From Pegea sp. RAD2-039 (taxonomy: Eukaryota > Chordata > Thaliacea > Salpida > Salpidae): 64,000 nucleotides of DNA. The first letter of the stretch is position 1; every line of letters begins with the position of its first letter. The notes under the pieces are model-generated. The model was not told the origin of the DNA, did no database searches, and worked only from the letters and a program-made list of their open reading frames with translations. The stretch covers positions 1,612,001 to 1,676,000 of the forward strand of contig JAQGEQ010000084.1 of the NCBI GenBank assembly GCA_034620365.1. The letters are read 5' to 3'. Positions 23,712 through 35,976 of this stretch are shown here, one piece after another. The position numbers were made by a program, and so were the translations under genes.

Positions 23712-26700
23712 TATACTTGAACCATAAAATCTATAATCTTAAAAATACTTTTGTAAAATTAAAATTTAAAACAGTGAATGATTACTAATAAAATAATCAA
23801 TTACTGATAACCTTATAATCTAATATTTTTGATTATTCATGTAAATATATCATGTGTATAGATAAGTAAAAATAAAGTTTTATATAAATTGAAAGATTTT
23901 CTAGCAATATTTTATTATTTTAATAACTAAAAATAATAATAGATTCATTCTATAAACTGCAGGTAAAATAATATTAATGGTAAAAATAATCCAAATTTCA
24001 AAATAATATTATTACAACGTTTTTAAATACAGTGATTTTCTTATTTAATACAAGCTTTAAAAATATCACTATAAATAACATTTATAACTAAATATAACAT
24101 TCAAATTAACTACTAATAATATTAAAATCAAAACAAATGAACAAATATAAACAAAATACAACAAACCACTCAGTTTGAAAGGGTTATTAAAACTCTTTTT
24201 CATACTATTCACTATCTAATATAGATTTATATGTTTAGTAAAATTTTAGTGAAAAATGAGAAAAAATTTCCTATAATTATCATAAACATTACAAACTGAC
24301 AAACTAATTATATAATTCAGGTCACATGACAAATTCATCTTATTTTAGTGATTAATTTCATTTTTGACAGTTTACCACTTTTTGAAGTATGAGATATTAT
24401 TCATTAACAACATACTGATAACTAGTCATCGTAATTAGTTATACATTGACATTAGCAAATTGATTTAACATTTCTTACAATGTCAAGAACCTTAAACCAT
24501 AAATCAATAACAGCTAAATAAAACTGCTAACATTTTATTAAGAATAATTGTAGATACAAGCTTTCTAAAATCTTAATACTTTCTCAAAAGTTATGAATAT
24601 TTTGAAGTAATCTAAAACAACAAGTTTACTTTAGGAAATAGTTAACTTTAGGTAACATTTTTTCACTAAATCAAAGTTTAAGATTTTATCCACTAGAAAT
24701 AATTAAAACACAGTAAGGCTTCTAGTACCCAGATACTGTTAAATAGAATTTAAATAAAAAATACAAAACTAGTAAACCTATTAGCTTTATTATTTGAGAA
24801 AACTCAAACAAGCCCTATTGTGGTCGTATGAAGGTCTATACATATATTAGAACTGATCTCATAAAACAAACAAAGAAGGAAAAAAACAATAATAAACCAA
24901 AAAAGTAACTAGAAGATTGTAAATACTCTTCGCTACATCAATAATAAAATGTAAGAAGCTTTAATAAACCTTAATCATTAGCAATACTGAAAAATCGTTT
25001 AAGGCTTCAGGAGGTGTTAAATGAAGCATTTTGTAAAATCCTTAATTAGTATCTTATTAGTATCTTAAGATAATATTATTTCTTATATCTAATATCAATT
25101 TATTTTCGAATTTAAAGTGATTTAAGAAAATTTGAATAAATAAAACCTTAAGCAACAAGATTGTACTTTAACTATTATTGAATTATTGAAAAAATTGTAG
25201 TTTAAACAGTTTTATCTTTGTATAGTTAAACAAACACCAAGAATATCTTATAAGAATAAATACATAACTATTACAAAAATCATTTGATAAAGCTAATAGC
25301 TGTTCGTCTGTCTGCTGCAACTTTAAAAAGTTCACAGCAGCATGAATAGGCGCGAAAGTTTGCAGCTAATGCTGTAAATAAATAGGGTTAGAAAAAGTAT
25401 TTTACTTCAGCAAAAAAAAATAATTAAACAGAGTACTCTGTTGATTGCGAAATTGAACTGTTGTAATATCTTATGAATAGGCTGGTTATAAAACGCTCCT
25501 AAATATTTATTAAATGTAAATAAAACGTGAATAAATAAACTTCAGCTTGAAGTTTTTGCTAATCACAGAAAATATATTTTACATCAGCGTAAAATTTTTG
25601 TAGATTTAATTAAATGAAGGAAATAGTGGAGAATTCTATAAATAAGTGCTAATTGAGTTTAAACGCTATTTTCATAAAACTGTTTGCTCTATGTTTAACT
25701 AATTTAAATAAACTTATATATTCGACTAACGTAACAGCTATTTAAAAACTTTATATGCAAGAGTAGAGTTTAGACGTTTTTGTTAAAGCAAAGGTATACT
25801 CTAGTTAGTTTATTTGAATGTTTGTTAGAATAAAGTTTTAAAATCACTAACTATAAGTTCTTATAATGCTTATAAAGTTAATTTTAATTCTCAATTTGCA
25901 ATTTGCAATCAATATCTTTTAAACGTTGGTAAGCTAGCAGATAAGTCAGTTAACTACTTTTTATATTTTTTCTTTTACTCCGTAGCTTATCATGGTTCTT
26001 TTTTATTCTTGCTTGTTCTATTTTATATCAATAATTAAATTAATTTAATTGTTAGCTGTGTAAGGAATCTCCTTAATATGTTTTTTTGATAGACAAGGTT
26101 TGTCCTTTAGATTTAAGTCGCTTAGTTACAACATTATATGAAACTTTATCTTTGAAAGGTTTCCAAGCCACTTTCTGGTCTAATCGTTTGATAACCCTTT
26201 ATTGGTTGTTTATTCATATTTTTCATTTTTTTTTTATTCTAATTTGCAATATGAATATACAAATAAGTAAAAAAAAGCTTTACTTGTAAAATTTCACTTT
26301 TGAAAACATTATATTGACGATTTATATTTGTTTCAAACAAAGTTTTCTGGAATTAACATGTGTTATCTTTTTTATAGATGTATTTTACAAAAACAATTTA
26401 AACCAAATTATCTCGCTTATATTTATATAACAGGAAGAATAAACTTCCCCAGTTTAGCCGGAAAGTAAACATCACTTGCTTCTGGTCTTTCTGTTCCGTT
26501 AGTATTTTTAGAATTCTTTTCAATCGATGATTTATTTGATTGTCCAAAGAAGTTTATAAAAAATGTCTTCAAGTTTTTTCACCAATTTTTATTTTAACAA
26601 TATTCCTTAAAACTAATTTTTTGTAATGTCTAGATCAATTTTATGAATTTAAAAACTAACAGTGTAGTTACAAAAGTTAATATTTGATCAACAAATTATT

Positions 26701-26937
26701 GAAATACTGTTCTCTAATCTTTCTGCTCTATATTTTTAAAATTTAATGTTATCTATTAAATGATAAACATTCTTTTATTATTATTTTTGTTCTTATTAAC
26801 CTTTTTGTTATTGTATGACTTATATATCATTTATAATATAAGAGTATCAATAATATTTAATTATATAAGAAAACCCAAAATACTATATGAATCTATCTTA
26901 ACTTTAAAACTTATTTTTTGTAGATTTAGTTTCAATA
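23712..26937. other. 3.2-kb intergenic region, nothing recognised
   Basis: Lies between the divergently transcribed UBE2Q and PTGES2 and so must hold both promoters. It is AT-rich with no credible coding. A short near-palindrome at 25312-25340 (CTGCTG...CAGCAG around AACTTT/AAAGTT) could form a hairpin. Confidence 0.55.
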
Positions 26938-28781
26938 ATGTTAAGTTCATTTATTTTGAGGCATAATGTTTTAAAAAGCACCTTAAAATGTAATATAAGT
27001 TATAATCAACCCCTATTTACTTTTGGAAAGTTTAAAAACCTTCTTATGGTTAATGATTATAATGTAAGTCGGAATTCCACCTATATATTAAGCACTGGAT
27101 CAAAAATCAAACCTTTAGATACAACTATAAATAATAGTAGCGCTATAAAGAAGCTATTATTTACTGCTGGCGGAGGTACAATAATTTACTTAATGAAACA
27201 ACAAATTCATCAAGCTAATTGTTTTTGGGGAATCAACTTTGGATCAAAAAGTTCTGAGACCGTTCAAGATGAAGAAAATGAAGATGCAGAGTTAGTTAAG
27301 ACATTCCAAACCATGTCATTAAAATATAAATGGAAAGGATGTAAAATTAAACTTTATCAGTATCAAAATTGCCCATTCTGTAGCAAAGTGCGTGCCTTTT
27401 TTCAAGCTTATGATATTCCTTTTGAAATGATTGAAGTTCATCCAATCTTTAAGAAAGAAATTGAGTTTTCACAATATAAGAAATTACCAGTTGTGACAAT
27501 TGAAAAAAATGGAGAGGTTTATGTAGGTTTTATTTCTTAATATTTTTATTATATTCATAAGTAACCTAATAGTAATAATAATTTATTTTCATAAAATTAA
27601 CCTGAACACATTGCAAAAATTTGTTTTTATAGTTTTGATTTACCTCTGACATAAAAACTTTTCTTTTGTTTAGCAAATCAATGATTCGTCTGTAATAATC
27701 AGTGCAATGGCTAGCTTTATGATAGATGATGATATGACCTTGAAAAGTGTCATTGAAAGATATCCCATCATAACTGAAGTAAATGAGTCTGGAAAAGAGA
27801 TCAAACTAATCAGAAATCGACATTATCTTGCAATTAATGAGCATATGTTGACTGAAGAGAAAGAAAAAGAATTAAAGTAATATTTTCAACTAATAACAAT
27901 TTAAAAACATTTTTAAATTAAGCTGTTTAATCATTATTTTTTCGACTTTTTATAATTTTAATTTGTAGCTACTACAATTAGCTCGTGAAAATAATTTCAT
28001 AAAAAATAGATTGATGTTGTTCAATTAGAAAAGAAACAAATTGGAGAAAATGGACGGATGATTATTTTATTCATCTGATTTCACCCAACCTCTACAGAAC
28101 TATTTTCGAATCATACAAAGCATTCGACTATCACATCAGTAATGGCAAGTACTCAGGAAGCTGGGAAGGTTTTGTTGCAAAATATTTCGGATCAATTGGT
28201 ATGTGGGCTATTGGAAAGATGGTAAAAAGAAGGTAAATTAGTTTATTGAATTATTTTTACGTTTATTTTCTCTCAATTATTCTTGCACAAAATTGGCAAT
28301 TATTAAGCTCTATATAAAGCTTCATTCTACAACATAATATTATCGATGTTTTTTCTAATAAGTCAACATTTTGTTTACAAAAGGTACAATGTCAGCAAAG
28401 ACGTTCGACTCGATTTATACAATGCCTGTAATAAAATTGTTTCAAAAATTGGAAAAGATAAATTCTTAGGAGGAAGCAAACCTAATTTAGCTGATATTGT
28501 AAGAAATATTATTTTTTTCTCATAAAATTGTTGAGTATTAAAAAGTAAATAATTTTTTAGTTTTTAACAAAATAATTTTACTTTATTGTAATTTACTTTT
28601 TAAATTTCAGTCACTGTTTGGAGTTCTTTCAATAATGGAAAATCTATCAGTTTTCGATGACTTAAAATCAAACACCAAAATTATGCCCTGGTATAAACGA
28701 ACCAAAAGTGCTATAAAAAAGCACAGAGCCCAAGACTTGAGACATAATCTTAAACCCAAATCTTTTGATGTTGAAAAATGA
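26938..28781 (+). CDS. PTGES2: Prostaglandin E synthase 2-like (GST-fold), 5 exons
   Basis: Membrane-associated protein with a glutaredoxin/GST fold. Mammalian PTGES2 was described as isomerising PGH2 to PGE2, although its haem-bound form degrades PGH2, so the physiological reaction here is open. Exons: 26938-27522, 27674-27876, 28029-28232, 28384-28498, 28611-28781, giving 425 residues (human 377). A hydrophobic segment at about residues 72-86 (LLFTAGGGTIIYLM) resembles the N-terminal anchor. The thioredoxin-like motif CPFCSKVRAFF starts at residue 145. QINDSSVIISAMASF, WTDDYFIHLISPNLYRT, KFLGGSKPNLADI and the C-terminal IMPWYKRTKSAI match the family. The N-terminal 60 residues, rich in basic and hydroxyl residues, could be a mitochondrial presequence. 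An acceptor-like ttttttgtag ends 14 nt before the ATG. Confidence 0.94.
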
Positions 28782-29548
28782 TCTGTAGATTTGGTGATTG
28801 TGTAAACAGTGTTGTGAAACGTTATTCTACTTTTCACTTCTATTTTCTATAAAAAATAATTGGCAGAAGTGATTTTGTATTTCTTATACAATTTCAATTA
28901 TTTGTTAAATGGTTGCGTAATTGTTTATTTATTAAAGACATTTTGGATATGACTTTAAATGCTGAAATGATTGAAATAAAAATCTTTTAATGAATTAGTT
29001 TCTTATTTTTTCAAGTTTATATGGTCCAAACCTTTACTTTTGTTGTGTTTGTTTTGTTTTTATAAAGACAAAATCTTTTAAAACTTGTGATAAGAACTTT
29101 TATGCAACTCAAAGTTTTTTTATATCTCCAACTTTTTGTTCTAAGAAATCAGCTGTAATCAGAACCACTTCTGTAAATCATAAATGATGTACATCAACTC
29201 GATATATTTTATCTAACTACAATCAAGCTAAATTGTAGTCATTTTCATTTACTAGCTACTTATAGTCGACATTCTAAAAGTCATTTTTCTTCCTTTTTGT
29301 AAACCTGCCTATAATTGAAATTTTATATCTTGGTTATCTCTTAAACCACAATTTAAGTCATTACTATAAGTTTAAATTTTACTTTTTAAAAGCGGTTCAC
29401 ATAAAAAATACAAAAGAATTTTTTCTAATTTTATTTTTCAACTATCCAGATTGAAAACGTTAATAATAAATATTAGATTAATTTAATGACTAACTAATAG
29501 ATAATGTAATTAATAGATAAAAAAATGTTGTAGATAAAAACTAAGTCT
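28782..29548. other. Spacer downstream of PTGES2
   Basis: Contains an AATAAA near 28976 suited to polyadenylate PTGES2. Nothing else is recognised before the SINE. Confidence 0.5.
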
Positions 29549-29935
29549 GTCTCCGTAGCGAAGCGGTTATCACGCCTGCATAACATGGGAAGGTCCAGAG
29601 TTTGAGACCAGGCAGACGCATATTTGCGACAACGAAAAGCCCATATAAAACCCGGGTAGAAGGTCCTTGTCTGGTTAATAATAATAATAGTTCTAGGAGA
29701 CGCTAACCAGGAGTTGGAGCCTCGTAGGCAGTTCGTCACTGTACTTTGTGTCGTTCTGGCGGCTTCTGCGACGCCAGCTAGGTGCAGCTGCATCAGTCCG
29801 CTGCATACCTTGTTGGCGTGGAAAGTGGAATCCTGCTGTATGAACAACAACTGGATCTCCATAATAACTGCCCTGGCATACATGTGTCGTTCTCGGTCGA
29901 AGCAGGTCATACTGCTACTAATTACACAAATATAG
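29549..29935 (+). mobile_element. SINE-like repeat with a tRNA-Val-derived head
   Basis: The first 70 nt (29549-29618) follow tRNA-Val(AAC): gtctccgtagcgaagcggttatcacg is an A-box region, ATAACAT marks the old anticodon loop, and ggtccagagtttgagacc is a B-box region. The anticodon and T stems no longer pair, so this is not a working tRNA. A body of about 300 nt follows, clearly more GC-rich than its surroundings, fading near 29935. No clear target-site duplication was seen. An 11-base agcaggtcata repeats at 29901 and 29981. Family unknown; 3' boundary approximate. Confidence 0.75.
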
Positions 29936-30181
29936 TAGTTAATTTGAATTCTTTTTTATTTTTTTTATAATTTAAAAGTGAGCAGGTCATAATAATATTT
30001 CAAAACATAAAACAGTTCGTCATCACATCATCTAGTTAATCTTAAATAATAAATTCACAGACACAAAAAAGAAATTAGAAAATTATTTAAAATTTTGATT
30101 AGAAATGAAGTAGAAAAAATTGTTTAAGCAAATCACTGATTCTTAGAAAAAGCTCCTAAATGATCCTTTTAAAAATCATAA

Positions 30182-32134
30182 TCAACTTTCAACATTAGTG
30201 ACGTCATCACTTTCCCACGTGACTAATTCCACTCCTGGGCAACCAAAAGTGGCTTGGAAAGTACAGAAACCTCGAGCTTTTAGATCCAATTGCAATCGAC
30301 AAACCTTTTCATCGTCAGGTTGGAATCCAAGTAGTACGATAGCACACCCTCCGCCTCCAGCTCCAGTTAATTTGCATGCGTAACCATGACTACGTGCGAT
30401 GTCATATATGGAGGTGAGAGAAGGGTGACCCACTCCAATAGAGCACAGCAAGTGTTGATTAACTTCAATCAAGTTCTATGGGATGTAAAACGATAAAATG
30501 AAAATGATCATTGAATCACACTGACTTGTAAATCGTTGAAAATTTCTGAATCCTTATCTTCTATCTGTAACTTCTCTTCAATTTTACAAGAGATCGCGTC
30601 CATAGAGTCTAGGATTGGGTTGATTACTTCAGGAAACTAAAGCCGTAGAATGTTAGTTAAATGTGGGGCAAGTTTTCATGTGAAACCTGATTCTGCTTCT
30701 GCTTCACCTTCATCACTAACAGCTTCGTGTTTCGAGTCACTCCACTATTAACCACCAAAATTTGCAATTCACGAAACCTACAACAACCAAATAAGTTTAC
30801 TTGAAACTATGCAAGCTTTTTCATAATTATTTAAAGTATTTCTAAATACATTTGACTCAAAATGACTTTTCAGATAGCTGAGATAGTAGTTCTAAATAAG
30901 TTTCAATTCTTATCAAGTATTTGAAGTTGTAGAGAAATCAAAGTTTTGGTTTTTAATAATATATTATTCAACAAAAACTACTTGGGTAGATGGGTGATGA
31001 TGCCAGATTTATATGATAAAGCCCCACCATAAGTACAAGTTGAATTGTCTACACCAGATGGGTTTCCATGAAAAAACTTTTCCATTTGAAAAGCAGCATC
31101 ATTGATTAAATCAAGAGATTTTTCTTCAAAGTCTATAAGATACTTGATAAAAAACTATTTAAAATATTTGTTTAAAATGTTGGTAGATACAACTAATGAC
31201 TAAATATTGAAAAATATAAAAGAAAATTACTTTTTATCAATTTATAGATAACTATTATGTTGGTTCATTTCTATTTTTATTAAAATATTTTCAAATTTAA
31301 AAAATTTTTAGTAGAAAATAAAAGACTCACAAAAATTATTTTCCGATGACTTGATAGGATTAATAAGATCAGACAAAACTAAAAAAGAAGCAGCAGTAGC
31401 AACATTAAGTGATGCAGATGAACCTAAGCCACATCCAATCGGTAAGTCTGATGATATAATTTTCATAAACACCCCGCCACTACAAAAGTTTCCACCACTA
31501 GACAAAATCTGAAAATTTCAGTAATTTTATCAGGACTTTTAGCAAAACATTATTTTGATAAAAAATTACAAGCAAGTTTAAAAATGTTAGACAAATTATT
31601 TCTCTTTATTATTCTATTTTATTATCATCAAATATATAAACAAATTTTGATTGCTGACAACTTGATTAATTAAAGTGAAAAAATTTAAGAAGCAGCAAGT
31701 CACAAAAAAAAGTTTGTATACCTGAAGATAGATAAAAGTAACAGAACACAAAATTTGTAAATAGCATGATTCATGATCAACTAATACATCTATAAGCTTC
31801 TCAATCTTCTTATAAGTAACATCACTGTCAAATGGTTCTTTTAAATCCTTTAAAAAAAGTTCTAACTCTTCTAAAGAAATAGAAAAGAATAAATCAGTTT
31901 CCTTGGGATTTTTGAGATTAGGCAATTGAATTTTCAAATAAGATTCCTTCTCAGTGGTAGCTTGAACCTAAAAATAAAAAAATAATAATTAAATATTGAT
32001 TTATTATGAATTTGTTTGGATAGAACCTTTATTCTTGCTTTGATAGCTCCAGAAATAGCTCTTTTTCCATAAACAACTGAATGTTCTCCACTAAAAATTA
32101 TTTTTCCTGGAGCAGTAACCATCACTTTCTTCAT
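30182..32134 (-). CDS. MVK: Mevalonate kinase, 7 exons
   Basis: GHMP kinase phosphorylating mevalonate to 5-phosphomevalonate in isoprenoid synthesis. Coding order: 32134-32027, 31967-31722, 31508-31331, 31132-30982, 30777-30687, 30636-30526, 30475-30182, giving 392 residues (human 396). Motif 1 is TAPGKIIFSGEHSVVYG at the N-terminus. The glycine-rich ATP loop PIGCGLGSSAS lies at about 141-151. HGNPSGVDN contains the catalytic aspartate at about 206, and KLTGAGGGGCAIVLL starts at about 330. All three GHMP signatures and the catalytic residues are present, so the enzyme should be active. An acceptor-like TAG lies 23 nt before the ATG but with a weak pyrimidine tract. The product feeds sterol, ubiquinone, dolichol and prenylation pathways. 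No other pathway gene is nearby. Confidence 0.96.
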
Positions 32135-33754
32135 TTTAATTAAAAAGTAAAGCTACCAATAATAAATAAAATATCAGTATGAGCTAATATTTAATTACTT
32201 AAATCTACTTGACACTTTTTATTTTTATATATCAATAAAACTAAAAACTGAAACTATATATATATAGTAATAAATAAAAATATTAGGTATAAATTCAATA
32301 CTTAAGAAAATTGAATTTGTAAATAAATAAATAAAGAAAATACCAAAAAGCTAGTACCAAAATGGCTTTAAAACAACTTCAAATTTATAAATAAGTTAGT
32401 TTACAAGAAGTTTATTTATAATAATTTTTTAATTTGAATATAATATTTACATGCTATATACAACATTTTCCATATATATGAGACTTCTTTTATTCTTGTT
32501 AACTACTTTTTATTATTATTACTTTTAATTTATAGCAGTTATTACATTTAATTTAATACACTTTAATACTTATTATCTATTATCATTTACTACTTTTTTG
32601 ATTTTATCTAGCCTTATATTATTTAGCAATATTTTTTCTGCAAATCAAATTTTTCTCAAGACCGACTTCATTTTTCAAAAATAAATGAAACTTAAATTGG
32701 TGTTTATTAGTTTGACTATAATTTATTTCACATCCGATTTTATTCTTATATACTTTAGAGCAGTTATTTTCAAATACTAAAATCAAAATTTGACAGACGA
32801 AGCAATAAGTATGATATATGAATACTTGCGTCTATAATTACATATACCAATAGTTTTTTGTTTTGTCTAACACAAATAAGAATTGATTCGTTACAAAAAT
32901 ATTTCCATGAAAATAGATTAAATTTCTGAGTTTACAAACATAAATAGAAAGCTTTAGAGTCTATATAAGTTAGTTTTGATTATCATTCTTATAAATAAAA
33001 CTTATAATTAAATTTTTTTATAACCTACAAAAAAGTATAAAATGAAATGAACGACTGAAAGATACTTTTTTTAAATGGTCTATAGATGAAAAATAGTATT
33101 AAATTGTTTGGTTCGAATGTTTTTATTATTAAAGTTACTCTTAAGTTAAATTTACACACCAAAATATTATATGTTACAAAAGTTGTAAAAATCAATTTAA
33201 ACTGCTATTTTTCAAGTAATTGAAAGATTTTACTATCTATCAATTAGATAATGCGTTTAACCTCTTTGAGTATGCAGATGATAAAGTTTATACTTTATAT
33301 TCTGGGTAAGTTTAAACATTTAGCCATTTTCTCGCCCACGTGTTTGCAGGCTACTTACCCAATGGCGGGCCTTATTTTAATCGCCTTTGTCTAATCTATT
33401 AAATAATTCCTTATGATTTAGATTCTAATTATTAATTAGTGAAAATATTCATTAGTAATTTAATTAAATAATAATTTGTTAATGATTATTACTAGAAATC
33501 TTATGACAGGTGGTTTTATTTATCACACTAAAAATAGTTAAAATAAAAGAAACTTAGAATATATCTATTTGATTTATTTTTATATATGATTAAGAGTAGC
33601 TGCTTTATCTTAGGACAAAAAATGTTGCTAAAAATCTATGTCTTGTGTCAATGAAGAATAGTTATCCTAATTATAATGATCATTAATTTTAATTTATGAT
33701 AATAATTAATAATACAGTTATAATTTTTACTAATTCAGATACTACTTATCAATA
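32135..33754. other. Intergenic between divergent MVK and RPIA
   Basis: AT-rich apart from a short GC-rich patch at about 33330-33372 that contains an E-box CACGTG (33337-33342) and an inverted repeat (separate entry). It should include the promoters of both genes. Confidence 0.55.
33303..33361. repeat. 9-bp inverted repeat around a GC-rich loop
   Basis: tgggtaagt at 33303-33311 is perfectly complementary to acttaccca at 33353-33361, with a 41-nt loop holding CACGTG and tttgcag. The left arm is also a consensus 5' splice site (GGGTAAGT). It may be the donor of an RPIA 5'-UTR intron, part of a promoter, or a small RNA. No Sm-site consensus was seen nearby. Confidence 0.5.
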
Positions 33755-35976
33755 ATGTCTGTTATTCAAAATGCCAAAAGGGTTGCAGCTAGACTTGCTG
33801 TTGACAAGCATGTAAAGGTAAATATTTATTTTTTATATATTCGATCTAGGTGTATTATAGGAATAATCGTTTTATAAATACTAACAAAAAGAATTGTGTG
33901 TCCTGGAGCTGTCACAAAATGCTCATTATATATGTTCATTTTTACATCAAACTATATTCTACTAAAAACATTTGATTTATTATCTCAATTTTCTTTTAAT
34001 TTTCATTGAAAATAAACTCAATTTGGTATTTACTTAAATAGCTTACTTTGGATATCAGGTCCTAAAAGTCTTTGCTAATTATAAAGTTATAAATAATTTA
34101 AATATAAATTACAAATTCTAACTTATAGATTATTTATTTTTGTTGTTATTTTCTATAAACTTGTTTTATATATTCTCAATTAATTAAGTTATTAAAATCA
34201 ATTTTTTTGATTAAGAATGGACAGGTTGTAGGTATTGGAAGTGGGTCTACTATTGAGTTTGCTGTGGAAAGATTGGGTAAGTTGTTATTTAAAATTATTG
34301 TTATAAAGATTGTATCATTAAAAAACTTGTAGATATTCAATTTTAACATTACTACAAAGAAGTATTTTTGTATTCTCAAGTTCTTTTTTATTTAAGTTTA
34401 AAGTAGACTTTATTAGAAGATTTTAAAAAGTATATATGATATGAATCATTCCTAGAAAATGTTCACTTTTTAAATAACTATCTTATATATGTAACCAATA
34501 TTAGCTCTTCACCTAATTTCCATCTTAAGTGAAATTCTTAATAAATAGTTATACAACAAATGATGTGAATATTAGTTTTAGTTTTGATTACACATTTTGT
34601 AAACTGTCCAAACTCAAATCACAGATAAAATATTTTTTCTTAAAAATGTTAATTTCTTTTTTGTTTAAAGCTGAAAGAGTGAAAGATGAGAAGCTGAACA
34701 TTGCTTGTGTCCCAACATCATTCCAATCCAAACAACTGATCATAAAGCATGATTTGATCCTGAAAGACTTTACAAGTCATCCTGTTATTGATGTTACAAT
34801 TGATGGAGCTGATGAGGTTGATGACAAAAAATCTCTTATAAAAGGAGGAGGGTAAGAAAATGTCCTTTTTTGAATAATTTTTTGTTTCGTTCTTTCTTAC
34901 CTAATTTTCATTTTTGGTAGAGGATGCCTGACACAAGAAAAGATTATTGCTGATTCATCTGAAACTTTTGTTGTCATTGCCGATTTCACGTTTGTTGCTT
35001 GTTTTTTTTTGTAGTTATGTTTATTAAAAGTTTAGAATACATTATTCAATTGAAAATATTTATATCTCTTATTATTGATGATTTTTTGGTAATAAGTCGA
35101 TTGAACCAGAATAAAAAAATATTTTATGAAATAATAATCATACGGATTTAAGCAATTTGTAGCTTTTTATTATCAGGAAAGATTCTAAGCAACTGGGCCA
35201 ACAGTGGAAAAAGGGAGTACCTATTGAAGTCATTCCAATGGCATATAACAAAGTTATACGTGCTATTCACAAAAAGTTTGATGGAAAAGCTTCTCTTAGA
35301 ATGGCTAAATGTAAAGCTGTAAGTAAAATATCAGATTTTCTATCTTTGTTTTATTCAAGTTGAAAATGGCGTTTTTCTGACAATTGAGTAAAAATTTGTT
35401 TAAAACTTTATTTCAATAAAATTTTTTGTTCAAAATGCTATCAACTGGCAACTTATATAAACATAAATTTTATAGACTATCTTTTTATATTATTCTTTGG
35501 ATAATTGCTGTACAGTATCATACTATTGATTTATAAACCAAAGACAGGTTTTATGTAGTCCAAGATTTTCCTAAAAAATCAGTTCAGTTGATCTTGTGTT
35601 TCATCTTTTTAAAATCTTTTTGGCAAACAATTATCTCACAGATAAATCTTGCTTTTAAGTATTTAAAGGTCATCTGCTTCTAACACAATATTAAATTAGT
35701 GTTGTGTTTTCTTTTCTAAACTATTTTTTACATTCTAGGGACCAGTAGTAACAGATAATGGCAATTTTATTGTTGATTGGGTCTTCACTGAAGCTCCTAA
35801 AGATTGGATGGAAGTAAATACTTACATCGCAGTAATGCCAGGTACATAAACCGTTTCATTTTATTTTTTATAACTGATTCTGTTATGAAGGCGTGGTGGA
35901 AACTGGTTTGTTTTTATCTATGGCTGATTTCATAATTTTTGGCCAAGAAGATGGTTCTGTAAAAGAAATTTCTTAG
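33755..35976 (+). CDS. RPIA: Ribose-5-phosphate isomerase A, 7 exons
   Basis: Interconverts ribose-5-phosphate and ribulose-5-phosphate in the non-oxidative pentose phosphate pathway. Exons: 33755-33817, 34216-34276, 34671-34851, 34921-34989, 35177-35318, 35739-35841, 35891-35976, giving 234 residues, the cytosolic core length without the long N-terminal extension of the human precursor. Phosphate-binding GIGSGST lies at about 27-33, DGADEVD at 86-92, the KGGGGCLTQEK active-site segment at about 99-109, followed by [36 protein letters not shown] and a C-terminal GQEDGSV complete the family pattern. The start ATG lies 16 nt after an acceptor-like taattcag. A conventional 5'-UTR intron starting at the GTAAGT at 33306 could also explain that site. 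Confidence 0.96.

Noticed and set aside
29549..29618. Functional tRNA-Val(AAC) gene
   Set aside because: The anticodon and T stems do not pair and the acceptor stem has mismatches. The promoter boxes and the attached body fit a SINE head instead.
29494..29910. 138-codon minus-strand open frame
   Set aside because: It lies within the SINE on the antisense strand. The length is explained by the GC-rich body having few stop codons.
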